Origin: Brevundimonas goettingensis
GTDB lineage: Bacteria; Pseudomonadota; Alphaproteobacteria; Caulobacterales; Caulobacteraceae
DNA: 64,000 nucleotides
Assembly (NCBI RefSeq): GCF_017487405.1
Contig: NZ_CP062222.1
Location: 605,001-669,000, forward strand
Direction of reading: 5' to 3'
Part shown: one piece after another, positions 11,468-20,527 of the stretch
Numbering within the stretch: the stretch's first letter is position 1
How the letters are laid out: the number at the start of each line of letters is the position of its first letter
Made by a program: the position numbers and the translations under genes
The notes under the pieces: generated by a model
Seen by the model: the letters and a program-made list of their open reading frames with translations, nothing else
What the model was told of the DNA's origin: nothing
The model's database searches: none

Positions 11468-12073
11468 TCAGACCTGTCCGGCCTGACGCTGCTCAGCCCG
11501 CAGCGCCAGCAGATCCTCGGAAAAGCCCGGGACGCCGTCCTCGAGATCAACGCCCGTCGAGTTGGCGAGGTTGGCCTGCATGACGAAGATCGCGTGTGTC
11601 ATCAGGATATCCAGCTTCGCGTCGGGGCCCAGAGGTTCGTCGAACCCGGTCCAGGAGGCGTCGGAATAGCGGTGATCGAAGTGCAGTTCGTCGATCGCGA
11701 CGACGATCTGCTGGTCCAGCCCCTTGAGCACCGTGTTCGTCGGGCCGGCCGCGACGGCGTAGAGTTCTTCATCCGTGATCCCCAGGGCGAGGGAGGCCGT
11801 GCGGTGCTGGGACCACAGATATTCGGCGTCGCAGAGCCAGGAGGCCCGCATGCAGGCGATCTGGTAGAGGCGCGGCGGCAAGGAGTTGTTGTCGGCGGTG
11901 CGGGCGCCGAGCGAGCGGATCGCCTGGCCGTAGATCGGGAAGTTGACCAGCATCTTCATCAGCCTGGTCGCGTTCGGCCCACCCCGGCGAGGACCCATGA
12001 TGCGCCGCAGTTCGATCTGCTCAGGCGTCAGATTGTCCATGTCGGGGTAGGGCAGGCGGCGGGGATAGGTCAT
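11468..12073 (-). CDS. Carboxymuconolactone decarboxylase (CMD)-fold protein
   Basis: 201 residues with the all-helical CMD/AhpD layout. The core is CMRASWLCDAEYLWSQHR around residues 73-90, followed by a short helix ending in LGITDEELYAVA, the typical turn after the catalytic histidine. AhpD's CxxC is absent; instead there are two cysteines six residues apart just before the acidic residue and the His. The start has an AAGGA ribosome site. It is divergent from the AtuA gene, sharing a 231-bp intergenic region that contains a putative operator (12181-12197). The same core occurs twice in the gene at 15171. Its reaction is not known; relatives include lactone decarboxylases, peroxidase partners and dehydratases. 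Confidence 0.82.
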   Translation of the reverse strand: MTYPRRLPYPDMDNLTPEQIELRRIMGPRRGGPNATRLMKMLVNFPIYGQAIRSLGARTADNNSLPPRLYQIACMRASWLCDAEYLWSQHRTASLALGITDEELYAVAAGPTNTVLKGLDQQIVVAIDELHFDHRYSDASWTGFDEPLGPDAKLDILMTHAIFVMQANLANSTGVDLEDGVPGFSEDLLALRAEQRQAGQV

Positions 12074-12180
12074 CGACGGGTCCTTCAGCGAGCGTGTCGT
12101 CCTCGCCTAAGGCCGCGTGCCGGGAGGCTGAAATGCCGAATGCGCATCATAAGATACGGGAGATGAGCCGACCCAAAGGT

Positions 12181-12197
12181 CTGATGCATGGTTCCAG
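12181..12197 (+). promoter_or_regulatory. Putative operator CTGATGCATGGTTCCAG
   Basis: A 17-bp imperfect dyad (CTGA-N9-CCAG) lies midway between divergent genes, 108 bp from each start. It matches the element at 18672-18688 at 13 of 17 positions, all four differences being transitions. Related copies occur at 17684, 32258, 32287 and 27161. The binding protein is unknown; the LysR gene at 14152 is one candidate. Confidence 0.5.
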
Positions 12198-12304
12198 TCG
12201 GATTTTCGATTGGCGCCGCGACCGGGGGGCTTCTAGTCCGGACTGAAAGCCCCTCGCCACCGGCCGACCGCCGGGCCAAGGCGGGCGGTCAGGAGGAAAT
12301 GCAG

Positions 12305-13714
12305 ATGGCGACCGAGGCCGAGTTTTCGTCGGTGAAGATCTATGTTCCCCAGGGCTCTCTGGGCGTGGGCATCTTCCCTGAAGAGGTGGAGTACGCCCTG
12401 GCCTGGGGGGCTCACGCCATGGCCCTGGACGCCGGTTCGACCGACGCCGGGGCCGCCTATCTGGCCAAGGGCGTTTCCAAGAACGACCGGGGATCGGTCA
12501 AGCGGGACCTGGGCTTTCTCATGGACGCCCAGCAGAAGGCGGGCATCCCGCTGCTGATCGGCACCGCAGCCCAGGCCGGTGGTGACATGAACGTCGACTG
12601 GACCCGCGACATCGCCCTGGAGATCGCCCGCGAGAAGGGATGGTCGCCCAAGATCGCCGTCCTCTATTCGGAACAGACAGCCGAGACGATGAAGGCCAAG
12701 CTGACCGACGGGAAGATCACCAATCTGCCGCCGCTCGGCGATCTGGACGCCGCGACCCTGGACAATTGCCTGCACATCGTCGCTCTGATGGGCCCCGAGC
12801 CCTATCACAAGGCGCTGGAAGCCGGCGCTGACATCATCATCGGCGGGCGGACGTCGGACCCGGCGGTGATCGCCGCCTTCGCCCTTTGGAAGGGCGCTCC
12901 GGCCGGGCCGTCGTGGCATGCGGGCAAGATCGCCGAATGCGGCGCCCAGTCGACGACCGCCAACACCGGCCAGCGCGGCGTCCTGATCGAAATCCACAAG
13001 GACGGCTTCGACGTCCAACCGGCGGACCCGAAGACCAAGGCCTTGGTCACCGGCATTTCGGCCCACCTGCTGTATGAGAACAAGAGCCCCTGGCGGCTGA
13101 CGGAGCCGGGCGGCGAACTGGATGTCACCAAGTCCGAATACATCCAGCTGACCGACAATACGGTGCGGGTCACGGGCTCTGTCTGGGATCCCAAGCCCTA
13201 TACGATGAAGCTCGAAGGGGCGACGGGCGACCTCTACCAGTCGCTGCTCATCGTCGGCATCGCCGACCCCAAGGTGCTGGCCGAACCCGAGGTCTTCCAC
13301 GACCATATGCTGATGCGGCTGAAGGAGCGGGTGAAGACGTCGCTCGGCCTGGCGGAGGACGAGTTCGACATCTCCTTGCGGATGTATGGCTACAACGCCC
13401 TCAGCGGCATGACGCCGCCGCCGGGATCGCGGCCACTGGAGATCGGGCTGATGGGCGTCTTCACCGCCGGGACGCAGGAGCTGGCCCACGCCATCGCCAA
13501 CGCCTGCAATCCCTATTTCTTCCACATGCCGATCCGGCTGGGCGAGGAGCTGCCGAGCTATGGCTGGCCGTTCACCCCGGCCGAGGTGGACCGGGGTCCG
13601 GTCTACCAGTTCGTCCTGAACCATGTGGTCCACATCGACGATCCGCTCGAACTCGTCCGGATGGAAATCCTGGATGTCGCGAAAGCCCCGACCGAGGAGA
13701 AGGCCGTTGCCTAA
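12305..13714 (+). CDS. AtuA-family (DUF1446) acyclic terpene utilisation-type protein
   Basis: 469 residues resembling the AtuA family, with conserved pieces such as IIIGGRTSDPAVIAA, the GQRG turn, and a late GLMGVFTAG block. AtuA is genetically required for citronellol/geraniol use in Pseudomonas, but the family is wider and its biochemistry is poorly known. The start was chosen at 12305 because AGGAGG (12291-12296) is eight bases before it; the in-frame ATG at 12299 is too close to that site, and upstream in-frame codons lie in the promoter region. The next gene is a DUF4387 protein, the standard partner of this family in many proteobacteria, so they probably act as a two-subunit unit. Confidence 0.86.
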   Translation: MATEAEFSSVKIYVPQGSLGVGIFPEEVEYALAWGAHAMALDAGSTDAGAAYLAKGVSKNDRGSVKRDLGFLMDAQQKAGIPLLIGTAAQAGGDMNVDWTRDIALEIAREKGWSPKIAVLYSEQTAETMKAKLTDGKITNLPPLGDLDAATLDNCLHIVALMGPEPYHKALEAGADIIIGGRTSDPAVIAAFALWKGAPAGPSWHAGKIAECGAQSTTANTGQRGVLIEIHKDGFDVQPADPKTKALVTGISAHLLYENKSPWRLTEPGGELDVTKSEYIQLTDNTVRVTGSVWDPKPYTMKLEGATGDLYQSLLIVGIADPKVLAEPEVFHDHMLMRLKERVKTSLGLAEDEFDISLRMYGYNALSGMTPPPGSRPLEIGLMGVFTAGTQELAHAIANACNPYFFHMPIRLGEELPSYGWPFTPAEVDRGPVYQFVLNHVVHIDDPLELVRMEILDVAKAPTEEKAVA

Positions 13715-14012
13715 GGTCAAGGAAGTCTGCCGGCACGTTCGGTCCAAGGTCGCGGGACCTTTCTGGGTCACCATCGACCTGATGTTCGACAGTCAGGAAA
13801 ACTACGACCGGTACAGCCAGAGCCCGACCCTGAGCGCGGCCTCGATCGGGGAGATCTACGACGTCGATCCGGCGACGGTGCAGCACTATCCGGTTCCGGC
13901 CCTGCAGGTGCTCAAGATCTCCTATCCGCGAAGGGGTTCCCAGGGCGGGGTCGAGGAGCGCGATCTGCACTCGGGCCAGCAATACACCTATCTGATCGAC
14001 AAGGAGCTCTAG
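13707..14012 (+). CDS. DUF4387 family protein, AtuA partner
   Basis: 101 residues if translation begins at TTG 13707. This start lies inside the last codons of the AtuA gene and is preceded by GAGGAGAAG (13694-13702), a good ribosome site. No in-frame ATG or GTG follows soon, and the family's usual length is about 100 residues, so TTG is the best choice. The sequence VRSKVAGPFWVTIDLMFD near the N-terminus is the family's conserved part. No signal peptide or membrane helix is seen. Function is unknown, but gene pairing with AtuA suggests a small subunit of the same enzyme. Confidence 0.82.
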   Translation: MPKVKEVCRHVRSKVAGPFWVTIDLMFDSQENYDRYSQSPTLSAASIGEIYDVDPATVQHYPVPALQVLKISYPRRGSQGGVEERDLHSGQQYTYLIDKEL

Positions 14013-14151
14013 CCCGTTCCGGGCGGCCCTTTCAGGACGATATCGACCTCGGCCGGTCCGCATCGCGGGCCGGCCGATCTGCGTGCCTGACCGACGTCCG
14101 CGGGCTCAGGTTTCAGTTGCAAACGGCGGCGGTTCGGGACAGACGAGCGGT

Positions 14152-15039
14152 ATGGATACTGACTGGCTTGAGGACTTTCTGGCCCTTGTCGATTGCGGCG
14201 GTTTCTCGCGCGCGGCGGAGCAGCGGAACGTCAGTCAGCCCAGTTTCAGCCGCCGGATACGCTCGCTCGAGGACTGGGTCGGGGCCACTCTGGTCGACCG
14301 CAGCACCCATACGATGCGGCTCACTCCGGCCGGCGAACGGTTCAGGGTCTTCGCCGAAGAGGCGCTGCGTCGGCTGCAATTCGGACGCGAGGAAGCCCGG
14401 TCGGTCGCCAAGACCGCGTCGGAGACCCTGCGTTTCGCCGCCACTCACGTCCTGTCCCTGACCTTCTTTCCCGCCTGGCTGCGCGAGCTTGAGGCCGGGG
14501 AGCCCGCCAGCGTCACGGTCACCCTGACGGCGGACAATATGGTCGCCTGCGAACGGCTGATGGTCGAGGGGCGGGTGCAGTTCCTGCTGTGCCATCACCA
14601 CGAGGCGGCGAGCACCCGTCTGGGCGCCGACTTCCGCTCGGTGAAGCTGGGCGACGACGTGCTGCTGCCGGTCATGTCTCCGCGGCTGGCCCGGACGACC
14701 GACCTGGCCAATGCACCCCAGCTCTGCTTCACAGCGGATTCCGGGATGGGACGCATCCTGACCGCGGCTTGGGCGGCGGGCGGGCGGCCCGCGCCGGTCC
14801 AGCCGATCTTCGCCTCGCATCTGGCCAGTGTGCTGACCGCCATGGCCAAGGACGACCGGGGCATCGCCTGGACGGCCCTGAGCCTGGTCGAGGACGATCT
14901 GGCCTCGGGCAAGCTGGTGCGGGCCGGCACGGCCGAAGACGATGTGCCGATCGAAATCCGCCTGTGGCGGCCCAAGGCCCGGCAGGCGCCGGCTGCGGAG
15001 CAGCTGTGGTCACGGGTCCTGAAATCGATGGCGACCTGA
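14152..15039 (+). CDS. LysR-type transcriptional regulator
   Basis: 295 residues. The N-terminal winged helix-turn-helix is clear (FLALVDCGGFSRAAEQRNVS, residues 7-26, then QPSFSRRIRSLEDWVG), followed by a periplasmic-binding-like effector domain. It is transcribed in the same direction as the AtuA/DUF4387 genes and lies between them and the tandem-CMD gene, inside the catabolic island, so it is the obvious local regulator. LysR proteins bind dyads of about 15-17 bp, the size of the recurrent motif described here. The start was chosen at the ATG just before the HTH domain. Confidence 0.93.
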   Translation: MDTDWLEDFLALVDCGGFSRAAEQRNVSQPSFSRRIRSLEDWVGATLVDRSTHTMRLTPAGERFRVFAEEALRRLQFGREEARSVAKTASETLRFAATHVLSLTFFPAWLRELEAGEPASVTVTLTADNMVACERLMVEGRVQFLLCHHHEAASTRLGADFRSVKLGDDVLLPVMSPRLARTTDLANAPQLCFTADSGMGRILTAAWAAGGRPAPVQPIFASHLASVLTAMAKDDRGIAWTALSLVEDDLASGKLVRAGTAEDDVPIEIRLWRPKARQAPAAEQLWSRVLKSMAT

Positions 15040-15170
15040 GGCGAGACGCGGTCCTGCCCACGATACAGGGCGTGCATCCAACCATGTGAAGCCTGCATTG
15101 GCCCCGCCGCTCGACCTGCGCCAATCACGGGCGCGGCCGTGTGCGACGGCGCCCAGACCAGGAGATTTCG

Positions 15171-16361
15171 ATGCCCCATCCGATGCGGGTTGCCCCGGCA
15201 GACCACGCGGCCCTTTCGCCGCGCCAAGCCCACATCAGCCTGAAGATGGGCCCATTCGGCACCGCCGAAGCCCCGAACCTGATGCGGACCATGCTGAACT
15301 ATCCGGAGTTCGCGCGGGCGATCGGGCGGATGTCGACCCGGGTGACGCTGACCGGCGATCTGACGCCGCGCCTCTATCAGCTGGCTTGTCTGAGGACCGT
15401 CTGGCTGTGCGACTGCGAGTACCTGTGGGCGACGCATCGCGACGAGGCGCTCGTTCTCGGAGTCACGGAAGACGAAATTCAACGGATCGCGCTCGGCGGA
15501 GCGGGGCTGGAGGGGCTGGATCGGCTGGCGGTCGAGGCGATCGATCAGATGCACACGACCCACTACCTGTCCGACGAGGCCTGGACTGGCTTCGACCATC
15601 TCGGCCCCAACGCCGCGATGGACCTGATGACCACCTATTCCTTCTATGTGACCCTGAGCGCCTTCGCGAACACGACCGGGGTCCAGCTGGACGAGGGCCT
15701 GACCGGCTATTCCGGAGAGCTGCAGGCCGTCCAGGCCTCGGGCGAGATCGGCGGCTGGTCGGGCGTCGCTCCCAGCCCCTATCCCAAGCGGGTCATGGAG
15801 GCGGACTATACGGCCCTGTCACCGGCCCAGATCGAGCAGACGCGCCGGATGGGCCGTCGGGGCCTGCCGACAACCTCGAAGCTGCAAAAGGCGATGATCA
15901 ACTATCCGGAGTTCCTGAAGGCGATCTCGCCCTTCGGCATCCGGTCGATCGACAAGACCTCCCTGCCGCCGCGGTACTGGCAGTTGGCCTGTATGCGGAC
16001 GGTCTGGCTGTGCGACAGCGAGTATCTGTGGTCCCAGCATCGCAAGGCGATCCTGCAGCTGGGCGTCACGGACGAGGACCTTCACGGGGTCGCGGAGGGG
16101 CCGGACAGCACCCGTCTGCAGGGCTTTGATCGTGTCGTGGTGAAGGCCGTCGACGAGCTCTATTTCTCGGATCGCCTGTCGGACGAGACCTGGGGCCAGT
16201 TCGACCAGTTCGGACCCGAAGGCATGACCGACCTGATCCTGGTCTATGGGCTCTACATCCTGCAGTCCTGCGTCGCCCGGAATTTCGGCACGACCCTGGA
16301 GGCCAATACCCTCGGCTTCCTGCCCGAGCTGGAGCCGCTGCGGGTCAATCAGCAGCGCTGA
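15171..16361 (+). CDS. Tandem CMD-fold protein (two fused domains)
   Basis: 396 residues, two copies of the domain in the 201-residue protein at 11468. Copy 1 has CLRTVWLCDCEYLWATHR near residue 79, copy 2 has CMRTVWLCDSEYLWSQHR near residue 279; each is followed by the LGVT turn and a shared C-terminal half (FDHLGP / FDQFGP). The spacing of about 200 residues shows an internal duplication covering the entire length. The ribosome site AGGAG is at 15160-15164. A half-site of the island motif lies upstream (15077-15086). The role is unknown; being encoded beside AtuA and an FMN oxidase suggests a catabolic enzyme. The two domains probably form an intramolecular dimer. Confidence 0.83.
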   Translation: MPHPMRVAPADHAALSPRQAHISLKMGPFGTAEAPNLMRTMLNYPEFARAIGRMSTRVTLTGDLTPRLYQLACLRTVWLCDCEYLWATHRDEALVLGVTEDEIQRIALGGAGLEGLDRLAVEAIDQMHTTHYLSDEAWTGFDHLGPNAAMDLMTTYSFYVTLSAFANTTGVQLDEGLTGYSGELQAVQASGEIGGWSGVAPSPYPKRVMEADYTALSPAQIEQTRRMGRRGLPTTSKLQKAMINYPEFLKAISPFGIRSIDKTSLPPRYWQLACMRTVWLCDSEYLWSQHRKAILQLGVTDEDLHGVAEGPDSTRLQGFDRVVVKAVDELYFSDRLSDETWGQFDQFGPEGMTDLILVYGLYILQSCVARNFGTTLEANTLGFLPELEPLRVNQQR

Positions 16362-16380
16362 ACCGCCAGGCTGCCGTTGA

Positions 16381-16412
16381 AAGCCGCACGACCCCGGTCG
16401 TGCGGCTTTTGC
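16381..16412 (+). terminator. Rho-independent terminator
   Basis: A 13-base perfect stem (16381-16393 with 16396-16408; the innermost pairs must open to form a loop) is followed by TT and a GCGTTT tail. It lies 19 bp after the tandem-CMD stop and separates it from the convergent oxidase gene; the symmetrical A/T ends allow it to serve both strands. Confidence 0.8.
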
Positions 16413-16422
16413 GTTTCAGGCC

Positions 16423-17586
16423 TCAGCCCATGCGGACGGCGCCGGCGGCGCGCAGGGCCGCGATGTCGGGGAAGCCGTCCACGGCCATCAGGAGGTCGGC
16501 CTCGGCCAGCAGTGAGCGCAGGACGTGGACCGCGCCCTCGGTCCCGCCGAGCGCCAGACCGTAGGAATAGGGACGACCGACCCCGACGGCCGTCGCGCCG
16601 AGAGCCAGGGCCTTGGCGACGTCGCTGCCGGACCGGATGCCGGAATCGAACAGCACCGGCATGTCGCCGGCGGCCGCCACGACATCGGGCAGAAGGTCGA
16701 TCGCGGCCATGCCGCCGTTGGCCTGACGCCCGCCGTGGTTCGAACAATAGATCCCGTCCGCGCCCGCATCGGCGGCGCGGCGGACGTCGTCCGGATGGCA
16801 GATGCCCTTGAGGATGATGGGCAGTTTGGTCAGCGACCTCAGCCAGGGCATGTCGTCCCAGGTCAGGACCTTTCCGAAGGTCCCGGCCCAGGTCATGACG
16901 GCACCCGCGACGTCCTCCTCCGGCGGCTTGGCGGTCATCTGACGGAAGCGCGGATCGGACCAGTAGTTCGACAGCACGTGTCCGCGCAGTTGCGGAAAGT
17001 TGGACTCGTTCAGGTCGCGCGGCCGCCAGCCGGTGACCCAGGTGTCCAGGGTGACGACGATGGCCTTGTAGCCGGCGGCCTCGGCGCGCCCGACCAGGCT
17101 GGCGGCGAGTTCGGGATCCTTGGGCGTGTAGAGCTGGAACAGGCCCGGGGTGTCGCCCATGGCGGCGGCGACGTCCTCCAGCGGGTCGTTGGTCAGGGTC
17201 GAGACCACGAGCGGCACACCGGTCTGGGCTGCGGCGCGGGCGGCGGCCAGGTCGCCGTGGCCGTCCTGGGTGCACAGGCCGGTCACTCCGATCGGGGCCA
17301 TGAACAACGGGCTGGGAAGCTTCATCCCGAACAGATCGACCGACAGGTCGCGCGCGGAGCAATCGACCATCATGCGAGGGACCAGGCCCCAATGGCCGAA
17401 GGCCTCGGCATTTCGGCGCTGGGTCAGCTCGTCGCCGCAGCCGCCCTGGACGTACTTCAGCAGGGACGGCGCCATGGCCGCCTCGGCGCGCCGCTCCAGC
17501 CCCGCGAAATCGACCGGATACTTCGGCAAGACCCCGTGCAGGCCGCCGAAATAGATCTCGAGCTGAAAGTCTCCGTAGTGGGCCAT
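16423..17586 (-). CDS. FMN-dependent alpha-hydroxy-acid oxidase/dehydrogenase
   Basis: 387 residues with the TIM-barrel fold of glycolate oxidase, lactate monooxygenase and L-lactate dehydrogenase. Diagnostic pieces are PLFMAPIGVTGL near residue 95 (FMN contact), LKGICHPDD with the flavin Lys, and the active-site block SNHGGRQ with the catalytic His near residue 290, followed by the Arg-containing segment and VGRPYSYGLA. The enzyme oxidises an L-2-hydroxy acid to the 2-keto acid. The start at 17586 has GGAGG seven bases upstream. It is divergent from the FAH-family gene, with an inverted repeat (17684-17705) between them. The substrate cannot be read from sequence. Confidence 0.92.
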   Translation of the reverse strand: MAHYGDFQLEIYFGGLHGVLPKYPVDFAGLERRAEAAMAPSLLKYVQGGCGDELTQRRNAEAFGHWGLVPRMMVDCSARDLSVDLFGMKLPSPLFMAPIGVTGLCTQDGHGDLAAARAAAQTGVPLVVSTLTNDPLEDVAAAMGDTPGLFQLYTPKDPELAASLVGRAEAAGYKAIVVTLDTWVTGWRPRDLNESNFPQLRGHVLSNYWSDPRFRQMTAKPPEEDVAGAVMTWAGTFGKVLTWDDMPWLRSLTKLPIILKGICHPDDVRRAADAGADGIYCSNHGGRQANGGMAAIDLLPDVVAAAGDMPVLFDSGIRSGSDVAKALALGATAVGVGRPYSYGLALGGTEGAVHVLRSLLAEADLLMAVDGFPDIAALRAAGAVRMG

Positions 17587-17683
17587 CGTTTCCTCCGTGG
17601 GGATCCGCGGCTCTGCGTCCGCCGGTGTCGTTCGACGGTTCTTCTCCATGCCGCTCCACAAGCCAAGACCCGCCGGTCAGGGG

Positions 17684-17705
17684 GCATGATTTCATTCGAT
17701 CATGC
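17684..17705 (+). promoter_or_regulatory. Inverted repeat GCATGAT-N8-ATCATGC between divergent genes
   Basis: Seven-base perfect arms (17684-17690 and 17699-17705) flank eight bases. It contains GCATGATTTCA, which differs by one base from the core of the element at 18672. It lies 98 bp from the oxidase start and 78 bp from the FAH start, a suitable place to control both. Confidence 0.5.
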
Positions 17706-17782
17706 TATTGGCCGCGCCCTCCCAAAGCTGCGAGGCCGCCGTCGTGATGGTCGGCGATACGGCCAGGACGGGAGGACGGTTC

Positions 17783-18637
17783 ATGCGGTTCATCAGCTAC
17801 AGCAGCGCGGCGGGCGAAGGCGTGGGGCTCTGGACGGACGGCGGCTATCGCGGCCTGTCCACCGCTGATCTCGGCGGCGAGCTGAAGGCTTTCCTCGGCG
17901 ACACCAAGGCCCTTGCCGGACTGGCCCTGCGGCTGGCGCAGGCCCCTTTGGTGGATCTGGAGACGGTCGATCTGCTTCCGCCCGTGCCCCGGCCGAACAA
18001 GACCATCTGCATCGGCCTGAATTATCTCGACCACAGCGCCGAGAGCGGCTTCGAGGCCCCGACCTATCCGACGGTCTTCGCCCGGTTCGCCAACAGCCTG
18101 ATCGGGCACGGCGCGCCTCTGGTGCGGCCGGACGCCTCGGACATGTTCGACTATGAGGCCGAACTGGTCGCCGTCATCGGCAAGGGCGGGCGGCATATCT
18201 CGAAGGCTGAGGCCCTGGATCACGTCGTGGGCTATACCCTGTGCAACGACGCCTCGGTGCGGGACTATCAGATCAAGTCGCCGCAATGGACCATGGGCAA
18301 GGTCTGGGACGGCACCGGCGCCGTGGGTCCCGCCCTGGTCACCGCCGACGAACTGCCCGAGGGCTGCAAGGGCATGACCCTGACCATGAAGGTCAACGGC
18401 GAGCTGCTGCAGAGCGCCTCGATCGACGACATGATCTTCGACATCGCCACCCTGGTCTCCGTCCTGTCGGAAGCCATGACCCTGGAGCCGGGCGATATCA
18501 TCATCTCCGGCACCCCTGGCGGGGTAGGGGCCTCTCGCAAGCCCTATCTCTGGCTCAAGCCCGGCGATGAGGCGGTGGTCGAGATCGAGGGTCTGGGGAC
18601 CCTGGTCAACCGGGTCGTGCAGGAAATCCGCGCCTGA
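17783..18637 (+). CDS. Fumarylacetoacetate hydrolase (FAH) family protein
   Basis: 284 residues with the FAH fold. The signature includes KTICIGLNYLDH near residue 73, the metal ligands in DYEAELVAVIG (about residues 123-133), YTLCNDASVRDYQ, and the C-terminal GTPGGVG turn. Family enzymes use Mg2+/Mn2+ to hydrolyse C-C bonds next to carbonyls, or decarboxylate or tautomerise oxaloacetate-like acids. The start follows GGAGG (17771-17775). It is followed after 120 bp by the IlvD-like dehydratase and is probably part of one acid-degradation route. Confidence 0.92.
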   Translation: MRFISYSSAAGEGVGLWTDGGYRGLSTADLGGELKAFLGDTKALAGLALRLAQAPLVDLETVDLLPPVPRPNKTICIGLNYLDHSAESGFEAPTYPTVFARFANSLIGHGAPLVRPDASDMFDYEAELVAVIGKGGRHISKAEALDHVVGYTLCNDASVRDYQIKSPQWTMGKVWDGTGAVGPALVTADELPEGCKGMTLTMKVNGELLQSASIDDMIFDIATLVSVLSEAMTLEPGDIIISGTPGGVGASRKPYLWLKPGDEAVVEIEGLGTLVNRVVQEIRA

Positions 18638-18671
18638 AAACGGCCTCGCCGAGGGGAGCGCCTCCCAACGT

Positions 18672-18688
18672 TTGACGCATGGTTTCAA
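18672..18688 (+). promoter_or_regulatory. Putative operator TTGACGCATGGTTTCAA
   Basis: A 17-bp dyad, TTGA-N9-TCAA, which extends outwards with one mismatch to nine-base arms (18667-18675 and 18685-18693). It is 69 bp before the dehydratase start. It is the most symmetrical copy of the island motif. Confidence 0.55.
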
Positions 18689-18757
18689 GCGTTCATCGGG
18701 CCGACGGCCCTCGATATGAACGCCCTCAAGACAAGAAGATCATCGAGGAAGCGTACT

Positions 18758-20488
18758 ATGTCGGACAGCAAGAAACCCGGACTCCGTTCGCAGGACTGGT
18801 TCGGCGGCCGGGGCCCCAAGGGCTTCGTCCACCGCGCCTGGGTGCGCAGCCGGGGCGTCCCGGGCGATCATTTTGACGGCCGTCCCGTCATCGGCATCTG
18901 CAACACCTGGTCCGAGCTGACGCCCTGCAACTCCCACTTCCGGGATCTGGCCCAGTATGTCCGCGAGGGCGTCCTGGAGGCCGGCGGCGTGCCGATGGAG
19001 TTCCCGGTCACCTCGCCCGGCGAGACCCTGACCCGACCGACCGCCATGCTGCTGCGCAACCTGACCAGTATGGATGTCGAGGAGACCCTGCGCGCCAATC
19101 CCATCGACGGCGTTGTCCTGCTGATGGGCTGCGACAAGACCACCCCGGCGCTTCTGATGGGGGCCGCCAGCGTCGACCTGCCGACCATCGGCCTGAACTC
19201 CGGCCCGATGCTGAACGGCTCATGGCGCGGCAAGCCGTTCGGCATCAAGGACGCATGGAAACTGGGCGACGACGTGCGCGAGGGCCGCGCGACCATCGGC
19301 GACGTCGAGGACGCCGAAAGCTGCCTGAACCGGTCGCACGGCGTCTGCAACGTCATGGGCACGGCCTCGACCATGGCTTCTATCGTCGAGGCGATGGGCC
19401 TGTCGCTGCCTGACAACGCCACAATTCCGGCGGTGGATGCGCGTCGCAAGGTCATGGCCCGAATGGTCGGCCGCCGCATCGTCGACATGGTCCGCGAGGA
19501 TCTGACGATGACAAAGATCGTTACCCGCGAGGCGATCGAGAACGCCGTGCGCGTCAATGCCGCCGTTGGCGGGTCGACCAACGCCGTCATCCATCTGACC
19601 GCCGTGGCTCGTCGCCTTGAAGTGCCGCTGGACATCGACGACTGGGACGTCCAGAGCCGCAACATCCCGAACCTGCTGAACATCCAGCCGTCCGGCGACT
19701 ATCTGATGCAGGACTTCCACGAGGCCGGCGGCCTGCCGGTGATCATCCGCGACCTGTGCGAGTCCGGCCTGCTGCACGGTGACGCCCTGACCTGCACCGG
19801 CAAGACCCTGGCCGAGAACAACGCCGAGGCGCGCTGCTTCAATCCCGAGGTCATCTTCAGCGTGGCCCAACCTTTCAAGCCTAACACCGGCATCGCCGTG
19901 CTGAAGGGCAACCTCGCGGCCTCGGGCGCAGTCATCAAGCCGTCGGCCGCCTCGCCGCACCTGCTGACCCACACCGGCCCCGCCTTGGTGTTCGAGAACC
20001 AGGAGGATTTCGAGGCCCGCGTCGACGATCCGTCGCTGAAGGTCACGGCCGCCTCTGTCCTCGTGCTCAAGAACAGCGGGCCGAAGGGCTTTCCCGGCAT
20101 GCCCGAGGTCGGGATCATGCGCGTGCCGGCCAAGCTGCTGCGAGAGGGCGTCAGCGATATCGTGCGCGTGTCCGACGCGCGCATGAGCGGCACCTCCTTC
20201 GGTACGGTGGTGCTTCACGTCTCGCCGGAATCGGCCGTGGGCGGGGTGCTGGCGGTGGTGCAGGACGGCGATCTGGTCGAGCTGGACGTCGCCGCGCGCC
20301 GCCTTGAACTCAAGGTTCCGGCCGAGGAGATCGAGCAGCGTCTGGCCGAATGGGCCAGACCCGCACCGCACAGCCCCCGGGGCTGGGTCAAACTCTACAC
20401 CGACACCGTCAACCAGGCGCACGACGGGGCGGATCTGGACTTCCTGGTCGGCAAGTCCGGCAGCGAACCCCCGGCGAACCAGCACTGA
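18758..20488 (+). CDS. IlvD/Edd-family dehydratase (sugar-acid type)
   Basis: 576 residues. The [2Fe-2S] cluster cysteines are visible: ICNTWSELTPCN (the PCN cysteine is residue 56), MGCDKTTPA, and HGVCNVMGTAST. The proposed catalytic serine lies in ARMSGTSFGT. The CNTWSELTPCN form is that of L-arabinonate/D-xylonate-type dehydratases rather than of branched-chain IlvD, so the substrate is probably a sugar acid or similar 2,3-dihydroxy acid converted to a 2-keto-3-deoxy acid. The start was chosen after GAGGAAG (18744-18750). A putative operator lies just upstream, and the following gene is a membrane protein 39 bp away. Confidence 0.9.
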   Translation: MSDSKKPGLRSQDWFGGRGPKGFVHRAWVRSRGVPGDHFDGRPVIGICNTWSELTPCNSHFRDLAQYVREGVLEAGGVPMEFPVTSPGETLTRPTAMLLRNLTSMDVEETLRANPIDGVVLLMGCDKTTPALLMGAASVDLPTIGLNSGPMLNGSWRGKPFGIKDAWKLGDDVREGRATIGDVEDAESCLNRSHGVCNVMGTASTMASIVEAMGLSLPDNATIPAVDARRKVMARMVGRRIVDMVREDLTMTKIVTREAIENAVRVNAAVGGSTNAVIHLTAVARRLEVPLDIDDWDVQSRNIPNLLNIQPSGDYLMQDFHEAGGLPVIIRDLCESGLLHGDALTCTGKTLAENNAEARCFNPEVIFSVAQPFKPNTGIAVLKGNLAASGAVIKPSAASPHLLTHTGPALVFENQEDFEARVDDPSLKVTAASVLVLKNSGPKGFPGMPEVGIMRVPAKLLREGVSDIVRVSDARMSGTSFGTVVLHVSPESAVGGVLAVVQDGDLVELDVAARRLELKVPAEEIEQRLAEWARPAPHSPRGWVKLYTDTVNQAHDGADLDFLVGKSGSEPPANQH

Positions 20489-20527
20489 CGACCCGAGCCG
20501 AAGCCGGACCCGATGGAGATGACGTGA

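Noticed and set aside
12188..12304. Upstream in-frame extension of the AtuA gene
   Set aside because: It would overlap the putative operator and ignores the strong AGGAGG site that points to ATG 12305.
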